This document shows, in pieces, positions 41,832 to 59,204 of a stretch of 64,000 nt of DNA; within the stretch, counting starts at the first letter, position 1; every line of letters begins with the position of its first letter. Made by a program: the position numbers and the translations under genes. Source of the DNA: Beta vulgaris subsp. vulgaris (taxonomy: Eukaryota > Streptophyta > Magnoliopsida > Caryophyllales > Amaranthaceae). The DNA lies in NCBI RefSeq assembly GCF_026745355.1, contig NC_079202.1:57674122-57738121 (forward strand). The letters are read 5' to 3'. The notes beneath the pieces were generated by a model, which was given only the letters and a program-made list of their open reading frames with translations, ran no database searches and was not told where the DNA came from.

Positions 41832-44800
41832 TTAAGGCAACACAACTTGTTGGGAAAGTATGATATCCGATATAGTCTTCCCATGTCGATCAATCCTCCG
41901 AGAGCAATTTACACCACTATCAAGAATATTGCGAACCACAACATTTAAGGAATGAATACCCTTAACCTCATATATCTCCACTTTCACATTTTCTTCGAGC
42001 CATTTATCTCTCTTTAGAATGGCATCTGAATGTGGAAATGGACATGGGTTCAAAAGAGGAGACAGCACTTCTTTCACCCATTCAGGATTTATAATCATCT
42101 GCAGCCTCTTAATATCTTCGGGGAAATGGGGGATGACGGAAAAGTTCAGGTCGTTTCCTTTATCTCCGATTCTGCTATGTGCAATTTCATACAGAGGAAT
42201 TTTCTTGCCTGATGGTGCAGGAGATCTTAGGTATTCACCAGATAAATATTCCGCATTCTGATCTGACAAATCAGTAAGGCCATCGGGCAATGAGACTAAT
42301 TTGTTTAAAAAGGATGTTCCTATTTTGACGTCCTTTATGTTACTGTGTTCCGAGTTATGTGTGTTGGCTATGTTTGTTCTCTTAGACCCAATATGCCAGA
42401 AGATAGACTCACGTCCAACCTACAAATATTATTTCTCATGTTAGTTGATCACATCCAGAGACAATTATATAATTTATCTGCTGAAGAAAATTATTCCCCT
42501 TGCCTTATAATTGTTGTTCCACTTTGGTTTCATGTATCTATTGCACAATTTTGACCATTAATATCTTTAACTATCTCTGAGTTTAGAGAACGAAATTTAT
42601 ATTTTGAGTTTATACATTGAGCAACATCGTGTATTCTTTTATAGGAGTATAAGTTAAAAATAAAGGTCAAAGTGGGCATATGAATAGTACAAAAGTCCAA
42701 GTAGAAGTGCCAATAAAAGGAAACATACCAGTTCTTTCGCCAAAAGTACTTCTTTCTTGTGCCCAGTACTGCATTAGAAGAAAAAAGTAAGCAGAAGAAT
42801 AACACAAGCAAAATCAGTTGGGAATGAACAGTGATAAATATAGAAGCAGCAGAAAATTGCGAGGAAACAGAGTTTGTAGGCACAAACATACATGCAAAGC
42901 AGTTGTTGATAGAATATAAATCTATTCTTGGGACTCCAACCATCAGCTTAAGCTGAAGAATAGATTTATATTCTATCAGTTGTCCCTCGTTATATTGTAT
43001 CTCATTTGATGAGAAATAAGTAAATATTAAGGCAGGAGAGAAATTACCTTATACCACCACCACCAGCAGGGCCATTTGTATATAAAGCAATGAACTCTCT
43101 AACAAATTTGATTGCATGTTCCTCAGCCTCAAATAGCCCATCCATGCGTAGCCTTATGTCTCGGCAGCCAGCCGCTATTGACGTGATACTATCACTGCTG
43201 ACTGCTTTCAGGCTATCAAGTCCAATGATATAAGAAATTATGCGGCTATTTATACCTGGATATGATTCTTCCATCCAACATCTAACCTGAAAACATATGA
43301 AACCCACAAGCCTAATAATTGTCAAATTCATAAACTTACAGCAATAATTCAGTCATATCTCAGAAAAGTAGATGATACTGCAGGCACAGCAGACAAGTAT
43401 CAGCCTGTTTACCAGGTATTCAGCTGCCCTCGCGCGTTTTACACATTCATAGCCTCCATATGATATTTCTCCCCACCCTTTCCATCCAGATTCCTGAACC
43501 AAGCAGAGAAGAAATGGATAGAGAAAAGAAAATTAGCCAAAATGCACAATCCCAGAATGCAATGCCTCTCAAAAAGAGTTTCAACTGACTCGAGAAAGGA
43601 AGTACGTAAGCGAGACATTGAACCAGTATATCTCGCTCAAAAGTAGTGCCAAAGATGCTCTGACACTCTTGGTGCTAGATGAGGATCTTCCCTACCTTTG
43701 GCACTAGTTGCAGAAGTTTCTCAGGAGTCGATATAGTTGAAGGTTTTGCTCCAGTGCAGAGAATCTTGGTGCTAGACAGGGGTTTGAAAGTCACATCACG
43801 CATGTCCAACACCTGCATTTTAGGAAGAAAAGGTTATGCAGTCAACTATTTCTAGTCATAGACACAATATCAGAATAGCCAGCATACCATATCAGGAGTA
43901 ATATAAGCACTTGGATCTGTAATCTCATAGAGAAGCTGCTGCGCACAAGTACCGAAGTTCAAAACACCGCCACTACCATCAGCCTTCGCCACACATATCT
44001 CTCCCTGATAACTGATTTCAGCATATGGAAGTGGTAAATTTAGAAGACATTGAAAAGATATATCTCTGTGTTTGTCTCCTGCACAAGAAAAATACAAGTT
44101 ATAAGGTTAGACGAAGATAGCAAGCTGAAAGCCTGAAATATATACAAAATCAGCAAGAGCTTAGCCACAGAGAGTAGTATCGGAATTGTCAATAACAAAT
44201 ATAACCTGGATGCATAAAAAAACCTCCAGTCAGCTGACCACCACACTCTAAAAGATGGCCTGCTAAAGTTCCTTGTGCTAGCTGCTCCAGATCATCCCAG
44301 TTCCAGCCCAGTTCATAAACCTGTTAAGTTAGCATAAGCCCAAAGATGATATCACCAGCTAGAAAATAATATACATTTGAAATGAGAAGAAAAAGACCTT
44401 TCAGCTCAACCAACATCTGTCAAATTTTAGGAAAGATTGACATAAATAATCCCAAGTTTCATCTATCTTCTCATAGTGATCCTAACTAGAAATTATTTTT
44501 GAAACAACCCCAAGTTTTCTGGGACCTTCTCAAAAATAAATAAATGAACATTTAGTTTTCCTGTATATCGCAGCAGCTGCATTCAAGAGACATGACAGAA
44601 AAAATTCTCACCATTGGGCCTAAGAATAGAGCAGCATCTGCCACACGACTTGTAATGATGACATTTGGCTCATGTAACTCAAGGCACCTGACAATTGGTG
44701 CCGCTCCAAGATATGTGCTAACGCCCTTCAATGATGAGGAAGATAAGATAAGCCTATATCAGCAGAGAGACAATTTTTTTTGTTCTTTCTTTTTGCAATT

Positions 44801-45884
44801 AAAAATAGATTCGAGTCTATATTACTGCAGATTAGATGGCAGATGCCAGGAAATAAATGTTTAAAGCAGCAATATACGCAAGGCGCTAGTCTCTTACACC
44901 ATTGATGACAGAAGATATGTTATGCGAGGATCTTGACCCTGAATTATAGAAAAGAAAATACCCAAAAAAGGGAATTGTGTAAGCTTTAATGATTTCAAAT
45001 TCACTTTTTAATCAGTAAAAGCTAAAAAGGACTTGCCTAAATCTTTGGAGTTAATTTCATGTGCAACAGCAACTCTTATGCTAAGCCCCAGACTGCTCGC
45101 TATTTGAAGGACCTTTTCCTGAGCACCAATTGGGTCCACTTTTCATGAAATGAAGGAATCAGACAAGGAATGAAAGAATTATCAGATTGTATTGCTAAAT
45201 TCAAAGTACCATGAACCAAAGGACAGAAAAAGAAGATAAACTTTCTCACTTGCTCCCATATTTGTGATTATGCATGTTCCTCTTTCCACAGCTAGAGGCA
45301 AGAGCAAATGCATCCATTCCGAAACTGCATGTGCGTAGAAAACAAAAACAAAAAAAAAGACCAAAAGTATCATCCATATGCACCAAAAGACTGAACTTTG
45401 GTGGCACATTCTACTTTGTTTATTTTTTGAGGAATAAGGAACTTGGAAGTTCCAGAAAGCAAATCATGACCTAAAATTATCAAAGTAGATTGACAAAGCC
45501 TACAAAAATCAGGGGCCAGTAGCCAGTATTACAGCAAACATACTGCGTGGGTCATAACCATCCCCGCCAGATATCATCTCCTTGTATCGGTCAAGCAGAG
45601 TGCGCTCAGAAAGACATTCAAGTACAATGTAGTTAAGCTCCTTCACACTTTGAAGCAACTTCAAAGCTGCCATTGGCCTGTCACCACTAAAGCCAGCTCC
45701 ACAACCAACATATACTTTATCCCGCCTCCTTTTAGGATTGACCCTCTGAAGCAAAACAAGCATATGCCGGGTCAGTCAATGTTATCACATTATGCTGGCA
45801 CAATTAGGTTATAGATGTAAAACCAACCAGTTTGATCAGACAATCTTCAAAGTGATTGTCACTGTCGAAATCACGGTTCTCCAT
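41832..45884 (-). CDS. DUF1446/AtuA-like protein, thirteen exons
   Basis: Minus-strand exons: 45828-45884, 45544-45745, 45250-45324, 45037-45138, 44898-44938, 44612-44725, 44206-44320, 43888-44078, 43696-43812, 43413-43493, 43048-43286, 42729-42768, 41832-42419. They total 1962 nt, 653 residues. The start MENRDFDSDNHFEDCLIKL precedes VYVGCGAGFSGDRP (about 30-43). The N-terminal DUF1446 domain includes GGDGYDPR, ERGTCIITNMGA, GVSTYLGAAPIV, TSRVADAALFLGPM, LAQGTLAGHLLECGGQLTGG and NGPAGGGG (about 437-443). The C-terminal AtuA-like domain has AHSRIGDKGNDLNFSVIPH and GVNCSRRIDRHGKTISD. Bacterial AtuA belongs to acyclic terpene use; the plant role is unknown. All introns are GT-AG except intron 4 (44939-45036), which is GC-AG. 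The 5' UTR may be split by an intron with donor at 47152. Confidence 0.92.
42907..42978. repeat. Short perfect foldback in a DUF1446 gene intron
   Basis: Arms of 23 bases (tgatagaatataaatctatt... at 42907-42929 and the exact inverse at 42956-42978) surround a 26-base spacer. It lies in intron 11 and has no obvious target duplication. Confidence 0.85.
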
Positions 45885-47270
45885 GATGTCTGAACTGTCA
45901 CTGTGAGCACTCAGCAAGAAGCTAACCAATAAGTAGTCACATATACCCAATACCATCATAGATTAGAGGACATCTAGATTGACCAGAGGCTAGGGCTCTA
46001 GGCTAGCAGAAGCAAGAGCTAAAGTAGAGCGTGCTCTTTTCACAAAGCAAAAACAATAGGAAAAAAAGTTTGGTAACAACAAAGAAGAATAGATCGATAA
46101 CTTGATTCAGTTTCATACACAAAGGTAAACTTAATTTCAATTCAGCATGTACAAGTCCAGTTGAACACAAATAAATAGAAAAGAACACACCCTGACTGAC
46201 CAATAGTACTCACTCTTCAATTACCTCAACTACTTGTGCCACATTCTCAACTCTCTCTGACATGCGTATCGACACTTTAACTCTTCATTTTTGGGCCAAT
46301 ATAGTTATCCTAAATTAGTCAAGTTGGATACTTGGACACGTATCCAGATCCCCAACACAAGTATCCAAGTCCCTACAACATAGATGTAGACTAAGTGCTA
46401 GCTTGACCCTTATTTACCTCTACGTGCGTATCAAAAGAAGCCGCTGCATCTAAAACATTCGACTCTTCCCAGTTCCCAATCACCAATGAACCAACCTTCT
46501 CCCCCCCCCCCTTTCCTTCTACACAAGTAAGAATGGCCGAACTTATAAGAGAAAATTCAGACAGCTGATCTTATAATCTTGAACCCGAAATTTATTGCCA
46601 TTATTTCTCTGATATCACATAGTCCACTCATACACCAATCAAAGCAATACATATACAACCCAATATAAATCCGGCGTCGTATGGAGTCTACATTTAATCA
46701 TTCGAGGAATGATTAGCACATCACAGACTCCATGCTCAGTGCTTGCATCAATCCTAATTATTCAGACATAAAGAAAAACTTACACTTATTGATAAGCAGA
46801 GAAAAACTTACACTTATTGAACATATTCTACACCAAATTCTACATACATGAAATCCGAACTCCTTTACTCTCATCAAATTAACTTCTCATACAATTGCTA
46901 GCATAATGGCACAATAACCCAAATATTTCTTCTTTTTGGCAAACAAGCATATCAAAACTAAAGGGTTTTACAGATACAAAACATGGGTTGATAATCAAAC
47001 ATATAGATAGACATAAAGCGAGGCATCAATTCAACAAAATCAAACAATGAACAGTATTTGAACTGGGGTATGATAATTTTGCTGATATACTTGAAGATAC
47101 AGTTATGAATTTATGATTAACAAAAACTATACTATCAAATTTCAACTTACCTGTTTAAAAGCTTATATGATGACCAGAAATGAAATTTTCTTAGTTTACT
47201 CTCTTCAGAGCTCAATGTTTTTCTTACTCTGGTGCTACAACTATGCAAATTTGATTCAGGACTATAATTT
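45885..47270 (-). promoter_or_regulatory. DUF1446 gene 5' UTR region, probable leader intron
   Basis: No coding gene. The minus strand has an excellent donor (aacag|gtaagt, exon edge at 47153) and acceptors just before the ATG (cacag or ttcag, 45888-45910), fitting a 1.2-kb leader intron. A C run sits at about 46501-46511. A 21-base word (gaaaaacttacacttattga) is duplicated at about 46773 and 46801. Confidence 0.4.
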
Positions 47271-47639
47271 ATACTCGTAAGCAAGAAGTATTAATTGCAT
47301 TTATTTTTAATGGTAGGTTGGTAAGAAAGAAGACCCTATCGGACCTTAACCCGCTAAGGAGAGGTGGTAGTATAAGGGGCGGGGTAAATATGGGCAAAAA
47401 TAATATGACTCAAGGTAAAAGTATAAAATCGTATTTATAGTTGGCTAATGGCGACTATCTCCAATAGTTTAAAGAAAAAAACTTTGATTAATTTCATGTT
47501 CTCATAGTTCCCTCCCTTATACTTTTACTACTGATCCAAAATGTTTTCTTTTGTCTAATCTTTAAACAATTAAAAATATATATTTTGGGATTCTTATAGT
47601 TTGGGGTCTTATTCCATGGTTGTGATTGCATCGGTCATG

Positions 47640-47834
47640 AACCACCCCTGTGTAGTACCATCCCGAATTTCAGGGCATTGTACGGGATTTCAATCTTATT
47701 CCCAACAATATGTTGTGGCATTTACTTATGGTTGTTTAACCTTGTATCTAGCCTATGAGTTGGTGAGCCCTACAAGCTAATAGTCTAGCATATGTTGATT
47801 TTCGGACCAATTATCTTTCCTAATAAAAAAAAAA
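47640..47834 (+). mobile_element. tRNA-derived SINE, family A, old copy
   Basis: Aligns with the SINE at 5293: gggatttcaatcttattccc / ggggttcgatccttactccc, then tatgttg(t/g)gg(c/t)attt, then gttggt-ag--cctacaag-cta-tagtct, and an A run at 47825-47834. The A box has decayed, and I find no clear target duplication. Confidence 0.65.
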
Positions 47835-47960
47835 TTGAACTTTAACCCGTACGTTTTCTTGGTCTAGTATTTGAGGGTTAGGCTTGAGACAAGTATGGTG
47901 AATCAAAAGTAGTTATTTTTCTATATGAATTATAATCCTTTAATATAGTCTTTCTATTTA

Positions 47961-48252
47961 GAATATTTTAATTTTTAAGAGATAAAAAAAGTTAGATGGA
48001 ATAATTGCTATGTTTAAAATATAAAAAGGATTTGAAAGAAAACAAAATAACTTTCCTCAAATCTTACCAGCAAATCTCCATTCCTAATTATATATAGTGA
48101 ATAATTAGAATATTTTAATTTTTAAGAGACAAAAAAAGTTAGATGAAATCATTGTTATGTTTAAAATATAAAAAAGGATTTGAAAGAAAACAAAATAACT
48201 TTCCTCAAATCTTACCAGCAAATCTCCATTTCTAATTATATATAGTGAATTT
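47961..48252 (+). repeat. Tandem duplication, 147-bp unit, two copies
   Basis: The unit beginning gaatattttaatttttaaga starts at 47961 and again at 48108, with only a few differences. It includes ctttcctcaaatcttaccag and atatatagtga. No coding content. Confidence 0.9.
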
Positions 48253-48936
48253 TGTAAGTTAATAGCAATAGTGGGGAACATAACAAACAATCATTATCAA
48301 CATAGCATGTTAGTTTCTAATCTAAACATAGCATGTTAGTTTTATGTTTTTCTGATTACTTTAATTTGTTTAATACTTCTATAATTGATTATCAACATTA
48401 GCACCTAATTTTTTTAAAAATAAAGTAAATCAACTTATTTATAAAATTATTAATGAATACACACTATTTTATCCAAGGTTTTTAAAGTGTTTTTTATATG
48501 TATAAAAAGTCGTAACTCAAAAGAACGATGATATAAATAAAACATGATACATAACAATTAAATTAACAAGTATCCACATCTATTATAATCTTGTAGAAAA
48601 ATATTCCTATGAGTTGGCGTGCTTTTTAAGATGATGAGGTTTATTTGTATTGAAAAAATTAAATGTACTATTTTTAATATTCTTTAAATTATTTCCATCA
48701 TTAGATCAAGAATTGTTTATAATTTTTTACAAACAAGAAAAGGTTATTCATCAACTAGGAGAAGTGTTGCTTATATATACTTTTTCCTCTTCTTAATAGA
48801 TGCATTGTATTGACTTTTTACACTATTTGGATATCCACTTTGACCATCTTTAATTACTAATTTATAAAGATTAATTGTTGACGAGTTATTGTCAATGTAT
48901 AATTTTAAAATGTTATATTATTATAATTGTAAAATA
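48253..48936. other. Intergenic, nothing seen
   Basis: Extremely AT-rich spacer with no recognisable feature. Confidence 0.45.
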
Positions 48937-48938
48937 TA

Positions 48939-49197
48939 CTTTCTCCGTTTCATATTACATACAACACTTGTACTTTTTACACTATTCACAAATTTCACTT
49001 TGCCAATTGTTTGTGATTTATACGTGAATAAAAATATAGTCATGTGGAATCTTGCTATATTCATCTTACTATGTATTTTTTTAATATGTACTTTTTATAA
49101 TTTTTACAAATACAAAACTAAAGATATATGTTCTTAAAGTTTTGCATTGACATGCGTGAAAAATGCAAGTGTTATATGCAATGTAAAACGGATGAAG
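48939..49197. mobile_element. Stowaway-like MITE, 259 bp
   Basis: Ends ctttctccgtttcatattac and, inversely, cttcatccgttttacattgc, with acaacacttg/caagtgttat just inside. Flanked by TA (48937-48938, 49198-49199). The overlapping 82-codon frame is not a gene. Confidence 0.85.
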
Positions 49198-49976
49198 TAT
49201 GATTGAAGATATTGATAGTCAAATATGTGATTAGCAAGTGTTAAGTGTACCTAGTCGTAAGACGTCATAACGATGCATCTATATATTAAGAAACTGATAA
49301 AGTTATAATCAAAGGTACTGAGTTTTTTTGGTTTTCATTAGAAACAAGCAACTATATACATTTTCCTAAAAACGTATCACATTTCCCTCTAATGGTAGAA
49401 GCATATTTGCATCTTATTGTTATTTACACAAACAAATGATTTTAAAGGTAAGATGAAAATTCTTTGCTTTGGGAATTTAACTTTGCAAGGGGAATAATCG
49501 AACCCTTTATTACAGGAGTGGAAAGAGGACAACCATAGGCTAACCTTAATTCTTAAAAAATTAAATAATTTCGAAAAACTAAATAAAATAGGTTTTTGTT
49601 CTTACAAAAAACAAGTGGCAGATTTAGGATTTTTTATATGAAAGGAGTCGAACTTAATGCGTGAAATTGCTATATATGATATATAAATCACTCATAAACA
49701 ACATACATATAATGTATCATGTCTATGTAGTTTTTGTTTCATTTAAAAATAATAATACTCCTTCTCTCTCAAAGGTAAGTTTACTTATGCTGGCTAATTA
49801 GACCTTAATAATCTCGAATCGAGGTTGGGCAAAATTAATTACTCTCCCAAATTCCACCAATTCATCAAATTGTGCAAATATGGAAATACCTAAAAATTAT
49901 GTGCTCTCAAACACTTCCATTTGCATATTTGTCACATCTTTTACTCAAATAATTAAATAATATATATATATATATA

Positions 49977-50058
49977 ATGACAAAAAAGTGACAAATATAA
50001 TATTATAATATTATATATATATATAATATTATAATATTATATTTGTCACTTTTTTGTC

Positions 50059-50060
<2 letters not shown>
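49977..50060. repeat. Perfect 84-bp palindrome
   Basis: Two 42-base arms meet without a spacer at 50018/50019, and every pair was checked by hand. The left arm starts atgacaaaaaagtgacaaat and continues as an alternating A/T block. AT dinucleotide runs flank it on both sides. Confidence 0.95.

Positions 50061-50062
<2 letters not shown>

Positions 50063-50104
<42 letters not shown>
50063..50104. repeat. TA dinucleotide microsatellite
   Basis: About 21 TA units directly right of the palindrome. A shorter TA run (49961-49976) lies to its left. Confidence 0.9.
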
Positions 50105-50110
<6 letters not shown>

Positions 50111-50339
50111 TATAACGTACAAATATAAAAAGTGCAAAAAAGTGACAAGGGAGTACTTAATTTCAGCCTTTTGGAAGTATTGTATACTATAACCATGTTT
50201 AGTTTAACTTATATGTAATCCTTATAAAAAATAAGTTCATGAGTCCAAATAAGTTAATATTATAAGGTATTGTAAAAACTAATAAATTCAGATAGATTCA
50301 TTTCAGCAAAAACAAGATTTGACATAGATGTGTTTGAGG

Positions 50340-51543
50340 ATCTCAATAGCTATATGAATTGGAGTGCTCCTCATGTTATTGTGAATGACATGCCCTTTGT
50401 AGATCATTTGCCATAATTGAAATCTTGTTTCTCGATCTCTCAAATTGAGATTTTGCTATAACTTGGTGGTTTATTTGGTATAATCGCAATGGAGTGATTT
50501 TTCGTTAGGAAAATTGTTCTCCAATTAAAGTTAGTGCGATGATTAGAGCTTATGTGCATAAGACCAGGATTCATGAAGCCATAATTTATGAAATTGATGC
50601 TCAATTGTCTCTTCAAACTATTCAGAAGAGTGGTGTTTCTTCTAGAAAGTCTTGAATTCGGGATCAAAAGGGAAAATTTTGTTATGTGGTACTGGTGCTT
50701 TAGACTCGTCCAAATCTATTCTTGTTGCTGAAGCTAAGGGCTTATGAGAAGGTGAAGATTTAAAACAATTTGAATAGGGATGGCAATTGGCGGGGCGGGT
50801 GCGGAGGATGGTACCCCCACACCCGCACCTGCATTAAATTATCATCCCCATTCCCGCCCCACCACCCATTGCAGGGGAAGATTCCATCCCCATCCCCGCC
50901 CCACCCCCGCACCCGCTTCATCCCCGCAAAAAATCCACCAAAAAATCTACCATAAGCCCATTATAGTTGTCTACTTCACAAAATCACAATATAATATAGT
51001 AAAAGAAAAGTTAAAATATATTAAGAAAGGCAAATGTTTTATTACATTTCAGAAGTGTCTTCAAATACATTAGTAATATATGTATATAAATAGAATTTTA
51101 ATAGTAAATATGCAGGGCGGGGGTGGGGCAGGCGGGGGTGGGGTGAGGCGGGCGGGGATGGGGAGGGTATAACATAAAATCCACACCCGCTCCACCACCC
51201 ATTGCGGGTACAATTTTAATCCCCATCCTCGCCCCATCCCCTCCAAACTTAGACCCATCCCCGCCCCAATTGGGCGGGGATGAGGCGGGTTTCCTACTTA
51301 ACCCGCCCCACTGCCATCCCTAAATTTGAATATGTCCAAATTCGACATGCGTTTCGGGAGGCTAATGCTGTTGCGGATTGGATGGCTCATTGCGGCCACA
51401 CAACGACTAACACTACTTATTGGTTTGATGTTCCTGATTTTTCTTTTGCTATAATCATCCGTAAGGATGCTTTAGGGTGGCCCACTTCTTGGGACCCCCT
51501 AGTTGTTTCTTTCCTTTTTTTAAAAATAAAATAAAATAAAAAT
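50340..51543 (+). pseudogene. Degenerate LINE 3' region with RNase H motif, split by a MITE
   Basis: Translated pieces upstream (WFIWYNRNGVIFR, with frame breaks) resemble the end of plant L1 reverse transcriptase ORFs. Downstream of the MITE the frame from about 51325 reads FEYVQIRHAFREANAVADWMAHCGH, the RNase H-like block (HxxREAN..AD.LA..G) of plant LINEs. It ends in an A-rich taaaataaaa tail at 51521-51543. Its left boundary is not visible. Confidence 0.7.
50775..51322. mobile_element. hAT-like MITE built of ggcgggg repeats, 548 bp
   Basis: Ends tagggatggcaattggcggg and, inversely, tagggatggcagtggggcgg. A perfect 8-bp duplication aatttgaa flanks it (50767-50774, 51323-51330). Both outer thirds consist of ggcgggg/ccccgcc words with a plain AT-rich centre. 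Inserted in the LINE relic; the frames inside are chance products of the repeats. Confidence 0.9.
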
Positions 51544-51560
51544 AAAAATAAGGTATAATA

Positions 51561-51739
51561 CCAACAGAGATTGACGTGAGTGGTTAAGGGCCTCTCGCTC
51601 CTTAACCAAGGTTTCGTGTTCGAGCCTTGAGTATGGAAAAAACCCAACTGAGACCTCGGAGGAATGCCCTCATTTGAGGTACCCATGCAAACTCACACAA
51701 TATATTAATCCATTAATCGAAAGCCGGGAGAAATTGTAT
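51561..51739 (+). mobile_element. tRNA-derived SINE, family B, copy 3
   Basis: A-box region gtgagtggttaagggcctct, B box gttcgagcc, and the family body word tacccatgcaaactc. Flanked by a 17-base duplication with one change (51544-51560 and 51740-51756), aaaaataaggtataata versus ...ctaata. It landed in the A-rich LINE tail. Confidence 0.87.
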
Positions 51740-52001
51740 AAAAATAAGGTCTAATAAATTTAAATTAAAGAATTAGCTCTATTAAATTCAGATAAGCTCA
51801 ATTAAATTTAAAACAAGTTCAATTACATTTAGGTAAGTTTTAAGTTTTGATAAAAAAGTAAAAATGAGTTGAAATTGATCAAATTGAAACTAACCTACGA
51901 CGCCACAAAACAAACTCACACAGCCAAAATTTTTAAGCAGTGGCTGAAGAGAGAGAGAGTCGTCTTCTTCCCGCGTCACCGGCTGAGGAGAGAGAAAGTG
52001 A

Positions 52002-57694
<5,693 letters not shown>

Positions 57695-58857
57695 TTTTAC
57701 TAATCTATGGATTCACTAATGATCAATTTGGATGGGTAGCAGGTGTTGTTATATTGGTGCTTGTCTCGATTTTGGGTTAGCAGCAGATTCATTATGATGC
57801 GTTTCTGAGGTCATCTTATGAGTAACTTCTCCCTAATAGAATTGAGGTTATATTGTCCTCATAGGGTTTAATATTTGGTGTCTAGTTTAGATATTTGAGG
57901 TACTTGATTATATTCTGCCTTAAAGTTGTTCTCTATTAACATTGGACATATCATTTGTTTTTCATCTTTTTTTTTTGGTTAAGACGAGAGAAATTAAAGA
58001 TCAGGATTTGGCAACAGGGTTGTTTATACTTGTCAGCTGATAGGATGGTAGGTTCGGTTATTCATTAATGGATCTCAAACCAGCTATAAGCTTTTCACGC
58101 CGTTTGCTTTTTGTTTCATCTGGAGGTATACATGGTTTGAAGACCGATATAGCAATTCCCTTGTGCTTTGCAGCACTGGGTCAGTGATATCATGATTGCT
58201 TGTGCTTGTATCTCAGGATCATCTTCTTGGCATGTATGCAGTCGCTTTCATAATCATTTTTTTGTTCTATGATTAAAGGATACAGGGGTAGTTTCAGTCT
58301 GGGAGAACAATCCTGTAGACATTACATTAACCAACATTTGTTTACTTAATTTCGTTAAGAATTACGGTTGAACCCATTCAGCTAGTTAAATAGAAGTATT
58401 TGGTAACCAAAGAATACATTATGATGGCCAATAACGGTCCCGACGTGGCGGAAAGCTTGCCATTGAGTATGATCTCCATCTGAAGGCTAAAGGGCTGAAG
58501 CCTGAGCAGCATTTGGTTTGAAAATGGTCATCCATAATTACTTGCTAAACAGTCGACTTGATTCAGCTGAAATGTGACTCATTACCCGATTTACTAATCA
58601 CATTTATATAAAGCTACTTAAAATTGTCCAAGATATTTGGTAGAGTCCATACTACATGTCTGGACTAACGTGAATCATTTATGTTCTATTACATTCGAAT
58701 CACAAAATTATCCAACGTGAATCATTTATGTTCCATTACATTCGAATCACAAAATTAAATTGTGCTCCAAGTACGAAGAGCATACGGTCTTGTACTCTTA
58801 TTGGCAGATTGACACTGGCATTAGTGGCATATATGTGTACATCATGTGATATATTTA
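57695..58857. other. CFIS2 3' flank with a 47-bp tandem duplication
   Basis: No gene. The unit aacgtgaatcatttatgttc... occurs at 58667-58713 and 58714-58757 with one substitution. The CFIS2 3' UTR occupies the left edge. Confidence 0.6.
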
Positions 58858-59201
58858 CGGCTCGTTTGGTAGTTGTTAATAAATTGTGATAATGGGAATG
58901 AATTTTAAGTGTAATTTTATGAGGGAAGCACCCTTAAAATTTCCATGGAGAGACATTTTCTCCATGAGCAAGCTATCTCACCCCTAAACTTGTGTTTTTG
59001 TCCCCAAGGGGAAGCAATTTTCATTACCACTCATTACCACCCTACAAGGTGGTATTGGATGGGAATGAAAATTCAAGAAGGAAAGTGGACACTTTAGGAT
59101 AAATTAGCATTATCATGGGAATGGACAATGATATTTTTCACAAATTTACACACGAATTCATTCCCATTACCACCATTTATGACCAACTACCAAACGAACC
59201 G
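58858..59201. mobile_element. Tourist-like MITE, family T2, copy 2
   Basis: Ends cggctcgtttggtagttg and, inversely, cggttcgtttggtagttg are flanked by TTA (58855-58857, 59202-59204). It matches 36396-36737 over most of its length (344 versus 342 bp) and is the better preserved copy. Confidence 0.88.
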
Positions 59202-59204
59202 TTA

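Noticed and set aside
50770..51258. Pro/His/Arg-rich frames
   Set aside because: Products of ccccgcc repeats within a MITE with a perfect 8-bp duplication.
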